DNA of 13,840 nucleotides, taken from Dehalococcoidia bacterium. Its GTDB lineage: Bacteria > Chloroflexota > Dehalococcoidia > SZUA-161 > SpSt-899. Made by a program: the position numbers and the translations under genes. Under the pieces are notes generated by a model. It worked only from the letters and a program-made list of their open reading frames with translations, was not told where the DNA came from and did not search any database. The stretch spans positions 1 through 13,840 of the forward strand of contig JALPXQ010000030.1 of assembly GCA_023271515.1 (NCBI GenBank). The letters run 5' to 3'. Positions 6,128-12,502 of this stretch are shown in pieces. Within the stretch, counting starts at the first letter, position 1; the number at the start of each line of letters is the position of its first letter.

Positions 6128-6979
6128 CTATGAAAGACATAGATTGCTATACTCAATTCTGTGGCGATCAGAAAATGGCATCGGCCCTTCCCTGCGGCTC
6201 TCATCACCTGGCAACTGCCCGATCGCCTTCAGGTAGAGCATTATGGCTCTAATCCGCGGGTGCTTGGAATCAAACCTTCCCACTTTGCTGTAGATCGAGT
6301 TTATGTGGCATTTGACCGTCCTTGGATCAACACAGAGAACCTCGGCGATAGCGGTATTCTTCAGTTCCTTTGCCATCCAGCTTAAGACCTCCAGTTCCCG
6401 CCGGGTAAGTCCCTTGAGAAAAGTGGTTCTCGCATCACCCGTGCGGCTCAAAGCCACTTCTCGATGAGTAAGGGCATTGAGGTGACCAATCCTGGCATCA
6501 CTTACACCGAACAAGCCCTCCTGAACTAGGGGATCAATGATAACCCGGCCCTCAGCAACCGCACGGATAACGCCCACCAGTTGTTCCGTCCGGTCTATCG
6601 AGTGTTTCAATAGAAAAGCGCACCCTTTTGAGCTTCTCCTGAAAAACGCCCTCAATTGCTTCATACCTTTAACATCATAAAGTGCAGCCAGAAGAATAAT
6701 CCCCACATCAGGGTGGTGCCGTCTAATAACCTCCAATTTCTCGATGATATCTGACTGAAGCATCTTTGTGCCCAGGAGCACAACGTCCGGGTTCAGCGCC
6801 GTCAAGGCACTCACAATAGCTTCGCCATCTCTCCCGTCAACTATCCCCACTATGTCAATAGCAGGCTCCAATAAGAATGTTGATTTATAGGCCTGGCATA
6901 ATATTTCCTGTTCCTCCACCACATAGAGCTTAATCTTTTTCGTCTCGGGACCGCTCCCTGGTTTGCCATTCCCTGCCAT
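6128..6979 (-). CDS. LuxR-type (NarL/FixJ) transcription regulator with a degenerate receiver domain
   Basis: The 283-residue protein has a receiver-like domain (about 15-145) and a LuxR helix-turn-helix (about 188-250, LTRRELEVLSWMAKE then TVKCHINSIYSKV). In the receiver the acidic pocket survives as E22/E23 and the conserved Lys as K125 in FLLKHS. The phospho-acceptor Asp, expected in the strand PDVVLL-D, is glycine: PDVVLLGTKM places G70 there. The switch Thr/Ser is Ala (LLAAL, 96-100). It therefore probably works without phosphorylation, perhaps through ligand or protein binding. It lies between rsmH and ftsA, 30 bp after rsmH, with AAGGAGG 4 bp before its ATG, so it is co-transcribed with division genes. 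It may regulate them, but its targets are unknown. The C-terminal tail beyond 255 matches no domain I recognise. Confidence 0.87.
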   Translation of the reverse strand: MAGNGKPGSGPETKKIKLYVVEEQEILCQAYKSTFLLEPAIDIVGIVDGRDGEAIVSALTALNPDVVLLGTKMLQSDIIEKLEVIRRHHPDVGIILLAALYDVKGMKQLRAFFRRSSKGCAFLLKHSIDRTEQLVGVIRAVAEGRVIIDPLVQEGLFGVSDARIGHLNALTHREVALSRTGDARTTFLKGLTRRELEVLSWMAKELKNTAIAEVLCVDPRTVKCHINSIYSKVGRFDSKHPRIRAIMLYLKAIGQLPGDESRREGPMPFSDRHRIEYSNLCLS

Positions 6980-7009
6980 GATACCTCCTTTCCATTCAGA
7001 CTATGTAAA

Positions 7010-7939
7010 CTAGACCTGGCCGATGCGCTCAGCGACCCTCAGTTTGGCGCTCCGGCTGCGCGGATTCGCCTCGATTTCTTCCGATGTGGGCCGGATAATC
7101 CCCTTGCTTACCAATCGCAGCCGAGGAGTATGCCTGCAAGTGCATACCGGCGTTTCGGGGGGACAGATGCACCTCCTCGTCTCACGGCTCAGAAGCTCTT
7201 TGACCGGCCGATCCTCGAGAGAATGGAAGCTGATGACCACCAGTCTTCCTCCAAATCCAAGCAGATTAACTGCCTGTTCCAGCGCCAGCATGAGGTTCTC
7301 CATCTCACGATTTACCGCGATGCGCAGCGCCTGAAAAGTCCTGGTTGCCGGATGTATTCTCCCCCTCTCTCCATTCACTGCCTTCGCCACGATTCCAGCA
7401 AGCTCCAGAGTGGTCTTGACCGGACGGCTTTCCACGATGCATCTTGCAATACGGCGACTCCTCCGCTCCTCGCCGTAACTCCAGATAAGCCTGGCTAGCT
7501 CGTCCTCTGGAAAATCATTGACGATCTCCGCCGCGGTGAGCTCCTGGTCGGGACCAAATCGCATATCCAGCGGGCCATCCCGCCGAAAGCTAAATCCCCG
7601 CTCTTCATCGACAAGCTGAAGGGAGGAGAGGCCTAGATCAAATAGTACACCGTGGACGGGACGGAAGTTATGCTCAGAGGCGACCTTCTCCAAACGACTG
7701 AAATTTTCGTTGATAAGAAGGACGGATTTCCCGTACTCCCGAAGCGTGAACTGGGCGGTCTTTATCGCCTGTGGATCGGCATCGAGCCCCAGAAGCTGTC
7801 CCCCGGGGGAGCTCCACTCGAGGATCGCGGCAGCATGTCCCCCCTGGCCCACGGTGCAATCGATGTAGCGCCCCCCAGGCTGAACCTGGAGTGCCTCGAC
7901 AGTTTCCTTGAGCATCACTGGCTGGTGCCACTGTTCCAT
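7010..7939 (-). CDS. rsmH: 16S rRNA (cytosine-1402-N4)-methyltransferase RsmH (MraW)
   Basis: The 309-residue enzyme N4-methylates C1402 of 16S rRNA in the ribosomal P site, using S-adenosylmethionine. It begins with HQPVMLKETVEAL (5-17); the SAM-binding motif DCTVGQGGHA is at 27-36, LGLDADP at 50-56, FDLGLSS at 100-106, and the RNA-recognition stretch HPATRTFQALRIAVN at 196-210. SFHSLEDR (237-244) and the C-terminal CICPPETPVCTC (257-268) and RSRSAKLR (294-301) complete the family pattern. Length is normal and no key residue is missing. Its ATG overlaps the mraZ stop by one base (TAATG), giving coupled translation. It is the usual second gene of the division cluster. Confidence 0.97.
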   Translation of the reverse strand: MEQWHQPVMLKETVEALQVQPGGRYIDCTVGQGGHAAAILEWSSPGGQLLGLDADPQAIKTAQFTLREYGKSVLLINENFSRLEKVASEHNFRPVHGVLFDLGLSSLQLVDEERGFSFRRDGPLDMRFGPDQELTAAEIVNDFPEDELARLIWSYGEERRSRRIARCIVESRPVKTTLELAGIVAKAVNGERGRIHPATRTFQALRIAVNREMENLMLALEQAVNLLGFGGRLVVISFHSLEDRPVKELLSRETRRCICPPETPVCTCRHTPRLRLVSKGIIRPTSEEIEANPRSRSAKLRVAERIGQV

Positions 7940-8364
7940 TAACGCAACTCCATCCCCTCCGCAATCTGCCAGGCTTGTTCCTCCATGAGCTGTTTTTCCT
8001 TCTCCCAGGATTCCTTGCTCCAGATCTCGAGGTATTTATTGACTCCCGCCATGACGACCACCTCTTTTATCCGGGCATATTCCCTCAGGGGCAAAGGAAG
8101 TGCTACACGGCCCTGTCCATCGAGTTCGGCGCTAAAAGCACTGGCGAAGGTGATCCGAATGAGCCTTCTGTTCTTATCTCGCGTCGTCGGAAGGTCGGCG
8201 AAGCTCTCGCAGATTCGCTGCCATTCCGCCAAAGGATAGGCCAGCATACACCGGTCAACCCCACGTGTAAGCACCAGCCCCTCCTGGAATGCCTTGCGAA
8301 GCTTGGCCGGGATGGCTACTCGACCTTTCCGGTCAATCCGGTGCTCGTACTCGCCCAGGATCAT
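7939..8364 (-). CDS. mraZ: Transcriptional regulator MraZ
   Basis: This 141-residue protein has two SpoVT-AbrB-type halves, each with the family's D-x-x-G-R-V signature: DRKGRV at 11-16 and DGQGRV at 82-87. MraZ forms a ring-shaped oligomer that binds tandem TGGGN boxes upstream of its own operon and, in the bacteria studied, usually represses it. Here such boxes lie directly upstream at 8379-8413, supporting autoregulation of the whole mraZ-rsmH-luxR-ftsA-ftsZ unit. No strong Shine-Dalgarno precedes ATG 8362-8364; the GGGGGAA of the last operator box is the only purine-rich stretch, about 11 bp upstream. The stop overlaps the rsmH start. Confidence 0.96.
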   Translation of the reverse strand: MILGEYEHRIDRKGRVAIPAKLRKAFQEGLVLTRGVDRCMLAYPLAEWQRICESFADLPTTRDKNRRLIRITFASAFSAELDGQGRVALPLPLREYARIKEVVVMAGVNKYLEIWSKESWEKEKQLMEEQAWQIAEGMELR

Positions 8365-8378
8365 GAGTTGTAATATTC

Positions 8379-8414
8379 CCCCACTTTAACCCATACTCTA
8401 CCACATTCCCCCAC
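8379..8414 (-). promoter_or_regulatory. MraZ operator: four TGGG-type boxes at exact 10-bp spacing
   Basis: Reading the minus strand, TGGGG starts at 8413, TGGTA at 8403, TGGGT at 8393 and TGGGG at 8383. Each is one 10-bp helical turn from the next, as in the TGGGN-N5 direct repeats bound by E. coli MraZ. The second box is the degenerate one and overlaps the predicted -10 element; the fourth lies in the leader. This placement fits repression of the division operon by its first product. Confidence 0.85.
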
Positions 8415-8424
8415 CATTTGTCAA
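8395..8424 (-). promoter_or_regulatory. Promoter of the mraZ-ftsZ operon
   Basis: On the minus strand a perfect TTGACA (8424 to 8419) is followed after 18 bp by TAGAGT (8400 to 8395), four of six matches to TATAAT. Transcription would start near 8388, leaving a leader of about 24 nt before mraZ. MraZ boxes lie in the spacer, on the -10 and downstream of it. Confidence 0.72.
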
Positions 8425-8463
8425 GCCCCTAAGCAAAACAACTTTGCTCCGAAGATGTTCTCC

Positions 8464-8492
8464 TTGACAAACCGCTATCCCCAACGTAGAAT
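8464..8492 (+). promoter_or_regulatory. Promoter of the cca-secD-secF operon, giving a near-leaderless mRNA
   Basis: A perfect TTGACA (8464-8469) and TAGAAT (8487-8492, five of six) are separated by 17 bp. Transcription should begin near 8499, only about 4 nt before the cca ATG at 8503. No Shine-Dalgarno is present upstream of that ATG, which agrees with leaderless initiation. It diverges from the mraZ promoter within the 138-bp gap. Confidence 0.8.
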
Positions 8493-8502
8493 CTAAGTAG
8501 AC

Positions 8503-10065
8503 ATGGTAATTACCAGCAGGCAGTCAAACACCGGCATATTTGCCGGGGCAGAGGCGGTAGCGATTCTAGCCCGATTGCGAGCCTTTCTTTCCCCGCAGGA
8601 GATCGGGTGCCATCTTGTCGGTGGATACATCAGAGATGGCCTGTTGGGCCGGGTGAGCCATGATATCGACCTCACCGTCGCCGGTGACGCTGTAGGCCTT
8701 GCCAGACAGGTGGCCGATGCCTTCGATGCCAAGTTCGTGCTGCTTGACGAGATACACCAGGTGGCCAGGGTAGTCCTCTTGCGACACGAGGAGCGATGGT
8801 ATCTCGATTTCGCCACCACGAGGGGCACTATCGAGGAGGACCTGGCGAAACGTGACTTCACCATCGATGCCATCGCTATACCAGTGGACAGTTTGCAGTT
8901 TACATTTGACAGCTGGCAGTCGGGGGGTGGGGAACTATCAACTATCAACCATCAACTATCGACCCCACGGCTCATCGACCCGTTGGACGGCCTTGCTGAT
9001 CTCGAACGAAGGCTCATTAGAATCGCCGGTAACTCCGCCTTCATCGATGATCCAGCGCGGCTTCTGCGGGCATTCCGGCTGGCTGCGGAGCTTGACTTCT
9101 CCATCGATAGTGAAACTGAAGCGATTATCGAACGCGACCGGGAACTCATTAAGGGTGTCAGCGGAGAGAGGGTTGGGGATGAGCTGGGCCGCATCATGGA
9201 GACCGGTAGAGCAGCCGGTTCCCTGCGCTACCTCGACCAACTCGGACTTCTCGATCTCATTCTCCCTGAGCTTGCGGCCTCCAAAGGTGTGGAGCAGCCC
9301 AAAGAGCACTACTGGAACGTCTTCGACCACTCCATGGAGGCGGTTGCTGCCGTGGAGCGCCTGCTGGTAGCGCTAACCCGGGAAGGCGATCTGCTCGATT
9401 CTCTGACCTTCTCTCTCGATCTGGCGGATCACTTCGGCCAAGAGGTGGCCGGCGGCCGAACCCGGAGAGGGTTAATCAAGCTGGCTGCTCTGCTTCATGA
9501 CGTGGCCAAGCCACAGACCAAACGAATAGACGAAAACGGGCGGATGCGGTTTCTGGGACACGCCCAACAAGGGGCGAGCACAACTGACTCTATCATGGAG
9601 CGGCTCCGCTTCAGCTCGCGTGAGAGAAGGATGGTCACCAGGATGATCGAGCAACACCTGCGTCCGGGGCATCTGAGCAATGGCGAGGAGATGCCGACGC
9701 GACGCGCTATCTACCGCTACTTCCGCGACACCGCCGACGTAGGTATCGATACACTATTCCTGAGCCTGGCCGATCACCTGGTGACCCGCGGACCGGCACT
9801 CGAGATGGAGGGCTGGCAGAAGCATGTCGAGGTGACCCGGTACATGCTCGCCAGGTGGTTCGAAGAGGAGACCACCCTTTCGCCACCTAAGCTCATAGAC
9901 GGCCATGACCTGATCGACCAATTTGGGCTGGCGCCTGGCCCCAGAATAGGCGTGATTCTGGAGACCGTAAGGGAGGCCCAGGCCTCAGGCGAGATAGCAA
10001 CGAAAGAAGAGGCGCTGGACTTCGTAAGAAAGGAGGTTGGCAAGAACGATGCGACTAAGAGATAA
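8503..10065 (+). CDS. cca: CCA-adding tRNA nucleotidyltransferase / poly(A) polymerase family, with HD domain
   Basis: The 520-residue protein is a class II nucleotidyltransferase. LVGGYIRDGLLGR (38-50) and HDIDLTV (53-59) form the active site, with D54 and D56 as metal ligands. RDFTIDAIA (117-125) and DDPARLLRAFRLAAEL (182-197) are the family's nucleotide-recognition motifs. An HD domain follows, with LLHDVAKPQT (330-339) and GHAQQGA (352-358). The likely role is adding CCA to tRNA 3' ends, which the tRNA-Pro of this window lacks; poly(A) polymerase activity cannot be excluded from sequence. Between residues 128 and 156 there is an extra segment of about 27 residues whose DNA is repeat-like (8887-8967). 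ATG 8503 fits the promoter immediately upstream. The 3' end overlaps secD by 17 bp. Confidence 0.93.
   Translation: MVITSRQSNTGIFAGAEAVAILARLRAFLSPQEIGCHLVGGYIRDGLLGRVSHDIDLTVAGDAVGLARQVADAFDAKFVLLDEIHQVARVVLLRHEERWYLDFATTRGTIEEDLAKRDFTIDAIAIPVDSLQFTFDSWQSGGGELSTINHQLSTPRLIDPLDGLADLERRLIRIAGNSAFIDDPARLLRAFRLAAELDFSIDSETEAIIERDRELIKGVSGERVGDELGRIMETGRAAGSLRYLDQLGLLDLILPELAASKGVEQPKEHYWNVFDHSMEAVAAVERLLVALTREGDLLDSLTFSLDLADHFGQEVAGGRTRRGLIKLAALLHDVAKPQTKRIDENGRMRFLGHAQQGASTTDSIMERLRFSSRERRMVTRMIEQHLRPGHLSNGEEMPTRRAIYRYFRDTADVGIDTLFLSLADHLVTRGPALEMEGWQKHVEVTRYMLARWFEEETTLSPPKLIDGHDLIDQFGLAPGPRIGVILETVREAQASGEIATKEEALDFVRKEVGKNDATKR
8887..8967. repeat. Repeat-like insertion inside cca, with four tandem heptamers
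   Basis: Bases 8933-8960 are four tandem 7-mers: AACTATC, AACTATC, AACCATC, AACTATC. They are preceded by related ACAGTTTGCAGTTTAC-type sequence (8888-8903) and a G-rich run. The stretch encodes residues 129-155 of Cca, which have no counterpart where the family normally passes from the A-I-A/V-P strand straight to IDP-x-G-G-x-x-D-L. The insertion keeps the reading frame although the unit is 7 bp. Such heptamers are typical of intergenic repeats rather than coding DNA. Confidence 0.75.
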
Positions 10066-11425
10066 ACTGGCCCTTTCAGCGATAATTATTCTGGTGGCCT
10101 TTGCGGTGACCTTTCTGCTCTGGCCGCCTCTGGGGAGAGCCCTTGACCGAGAGGAAATGCGGCTGGGGTTGGACCTCAAGGGTGGGGCTCACCTGGTCTT
10201 TGAAGCCGATTTGTCCGGGGTAGAGAATCCCGATGAGGCGATGAGAGGGGTCATTGCGGTCATCGAAAGACGAATCGATGGCTTCGGGGTATTAGAGCCG
10301 CGCATTGAGCGGGTGGGCAAGAACCGGCTTCTGGTTGAGATCCCCGGCATCGAGGAGATCGAAGAGGCTACGCGGTTAATCGGGAAAACGGCGCTGATTG
10401 CATTCAAAGAGTTCCAGCCTTATGAGGGTGGTGACTTCGGCCTTCGCCCTGATGCTGATGGGGTTTTGAGGTGGACTCGGGTTGAGGAGGGTACGGGTGA
10501 GTTTATCGCTATCCCGGCTGCTGCTGAGGTTAATGGTGAGGAGAAAGAGCTTACCAGCAGGTATTTCGAGGGGGAAGTTGCCGTTGTTCTCGATGGGGCC
10601 GGTATGCCGGAGATCGCCTTTGCCTGGAATGAGGAGGGGGCCACGCTATCCGAGCAGATCACCGCCCGCCTTATCGGAAGTCCTCTGGGTATCTTTCTGG
10701 GCGATGAGGTGCTCTCTGCTCCCATAGTTCAGGCGATAATCGGGGATAGGGGAGTCATCACCGGAATGGACCTGGAAGAAGCGCGCCGCTTAGCTACCCT
10801 GCTCAATGCCGGGCGCATGCCTGTCCCCCTGGAGCGCCTGACTGAGAAAACTATCAGCCCCGCCCTTGGTGCCGACTTCATCGAATGGAGCCTGATAGCC
10901 GGCATTATCGGTCTTGCACTGGTGATCCTCTTCATGATTCTCTACTACCGTCTGCCGGGAGCGATGGCCGGCATTGCCCTGCTCACCTATGTGGCACTGG
11001 TGATGGCCACCTTCCAACTGATACCGGTAACATTGACCCTGGCCGGGATCGCCGGGTTCATTCTTTCCATTGGAATGGCCGTTGATGCAAATGTGCTCAT
11101 CTTTGAGCGAATGAAGGAGGAGATACGAATGGGACGGACGTTGCGAGCGGCGATAGAGGTCGGCTTTAACCGTGCCTGGCCTGCCATCCGGGACAGCAAC
11201 TTCTCCACCTTCATCATCTGCGGCATCCTTTTCTGGATGGGGGACATCCTCGGTGTGCGTCCGGTGATGGGCTTTGCGGTGACGCTATCTATTGGCGTTG
11301 CTACCAGCATGTTCTCCGCCATGGTGATCACCAGGACTTTCCTGCGCTTGACCGGGCGCACCGGAGCGGTGAGCAAGCTCTCGCTCTTTGTTCCGCAATC
11401 TTCACTTCTCCGGGAGGGGCGTTGA
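10049..11425 (+). CDS. secD: Protein translocase subunit SecD
   Basis: SecD and SecF use the proton-motive force to pull exported proteins out of the SecYEG channel. From ATG 10049 the protein is 458 residues: one N-terminal membrane helix (about 8-26), LGLDLKGGAHLVFEAD (39-54), the first periplasmic domain with VIERRIDGFGVLEPRI (71-86), and GDEVLSAP (218-225). Five more membrane helices fill about 280-435 and include GIAGFILSIGMAVDANVLIFERMKEE (333-358), whose Asp is important for function. Strong AGGAGG (10031-10036) is 12 bp before ATG 10049; the in-frame TTG 10037 directly abuts it and is less likely. It overlaps cca by 17 bp, and secF follows after one base. Length is typical for a short SecD. 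Confidence 0.96.
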   Translation: MRLRDKLALSAIIILVAFAVTFLLWPPLGRALDREEMRLGLDLKGGAHLVFEADLSGVENPDEAMRGVIAVIERRIDGFGVLEPRIERVGKNRLLVEIPGIEEIEEATRLIGKTALIAFKEFQPYEGGDFGLRPDADGVLRWTRVEEGTGEFIAIPAAAEVNGEEKELTSRYFEGEVAVVLDGAGMPEIAFAWNEEGATLSEQITARLIGSPLGIFLGDEVLSAPIVQAIIGDRGVITGMDLEEARRLATLLNAGRMPVPLERLTEKTISPALGADFIEWSLIAGIIGLALVILFMILYYRLPGAMAGIALLTYVALVMATFQLIPVTLTLAGIAGFILSIGMAVDANVLIFERMKEEIRMGRTLRAAIEVGFNRAWPAIRDSNFSTFIICGILFWMGDILGVRPVMGFAVTLSIGVATSMFSAMVITRTFLRLTGRTGAVSKLSLFVPQSSLLREGR

Positions 11426-11426
11426 A

Positions 11427-12326
11427 ATGTTTGATTTCGTAGGTAAGGGGCTTCGGTTCTCTCTGGTGTCAGTGGCAATAATCGTCTGCGGGATACTGTT
11501 CCTCATAGTGCTTGGTCCCCCTCTGGGCATTGATTTCACCGGCGGCACGATGATGACCGTGGAGTTTGATCGCCCTGTCACTCTGACCGTTCTACGCCAG
11601 AAGCTGGCCGAACTCGGTCACCATGATATCACCATACAGAGCATTGAGGGAGAGGCCGGCTTCATCATTCGGACCAGGGAGCTGGCAGAGGGGGAAAAAC
11701 AGGAGATAATGAAGGCCTTTGAAGGCTTAGGCTTGACCGGTAAGCCCAGCTACGAGTTTATCTCCGGGGACATCGCCAGGGAGAGAGCCAGGGGTGCCGC
11801 CATCGCCGTGGTGGTAGGGGCCATCGGCATCCTGATTTATATCTCCTGGGCCTTCCGTAAGCTGCCGAACCCATTCCGCTACGGCACCTGCGCCATCATC
11901 GCCCTGGTGCACGACATTCTGATCGTAATGGCGGTTTTCGCCATCCTGGGAGAAGTTCTGCATCTGGAGATCAACCTGATGTTCATCACCGCTATTCTGG
12001 CAGTTATCGGTTACAGCGTGAACGACACCATCGTGGTCTTCGACCGTATCCGGGAGAATCTGGGCAAAGGGGCCCGCCAGAGTTTTGAGACCGTGGTGAA
12101 CAACAGCCTGATGGAGAGCTTGAGTCGCTCCCTGAATACCAGCCTGACCACCCTGATAGTTTTAGCGGCCATTTACCTCATCGTCGGAGAAGCCATTCGT
12201 AGCTTTATCGTCGTTCTGATGGTCGGGGTAGTATCAGGGACCTATAGCTCGATCTTTATTGCAGCCCAGGCTTTGGTGGCCTGGGAAACCGGCAAGATGG
12301 GGAAAATCGTGAGGAGGACGGCTTAG
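11427..12326 (+). CDS. secF: Protein translocase subunit SecF
   Basis: This 299-residue protein is the partner of SecD. It shows an N-terminal membrane helix (about 10-30), GIDFTGGTMMTVEF (34-47), the SGDIARERARGAA (113-125) entry to helix 2, VHDILIVMAVFAIL (161-174), and the signature AVIGYSVNDTIVVFDRIREN (192-211) with the conserved Asp pair, then helices 5 and 6. I chose ATG 11427 because GGAGGGG lies about 7 bp upstream and MFDFVGK is a standard SecF start; an in-frame TTG at 11388 would add 13 residues overlapping secD. The secD TGA ends one base before it. The gene ends at 12326, next to a palindromic repeat region. Confidence 0.96.
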   Translation: MFDFVGKGLRFSLVSVAIIVCGILFLIVLGPPLGIDFTGGTMMTVEFDRPVTLTVLRQKLAELGHHDITIQSIEGEAGFIIRTRELAEGEKQEIMKAFEGLGLTGKPSYEFISGDIARERARGAAIAVVVGAIGILIYISWAFRKLPNPFRYGTCAIIALVHDILIVMAVFAILGEVLHLEINLMFITAILAVIGYSVNDTIVVFDRIRENLGKGARQSFETVVNNSLMESLSRSLNTSLTTLIVLAAIYLIVGEAIRSFIVVLMVGVVSGTYSSIFIAAQALVAWETGKMGKIVRRTA

Positions 12327-12502
12327 TAACCGTTCACGGTTGTCGGTTCACAGTTTTTTCAATGAACTATGCAACGATTGAAGCATTTTGGATATTGAAA
12401 ACGGTTTACGGTAAACACCTTTGACAATCAACAATCCTTCGAACCTCTTGCTTTTATGCATTCATCAACCGTGAACCGATAACTGTAAACCGTGAACGGT
12501 TA
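12327..12502. repeat. Inverted and palindromic repeat region between secF and the HMGS-like gene
   Basis: A 15-bp sequence, TAACCGTTCACGGTT (12327-12341), recurs as its exact reverse complement at 12488-12502. Degenerate copies of the same motif follow the left arm (CGGTTCACAGTT, 12344-12355) and precede the right arm (GTGAACCGATAACTG, 12471-12485). In the middle is a perfect palindrome, GTTTAC-G-GTAAAC (12404-12416). The region begins directly after the secF stop and runs 49 bp into the 3' end of the convergent gene. It could end transcription from both sides; it resembles an intergenic repeat element. I see no gene between 12327 and 12453. Confidence 0.75.

Noticed and set aside
8933..8960. 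Tandem heptamers as a CRISPR-like array
   Set aside because: The units are 7 bp with no spacers; they are simple tandem repeats inside cca.
11388..11426. Upstream TTG start for secF
   Set aside because: It would overlap secD by 38 bp; ATG 11427 has a good ribosome site and gives the usual MFDFVGK start.
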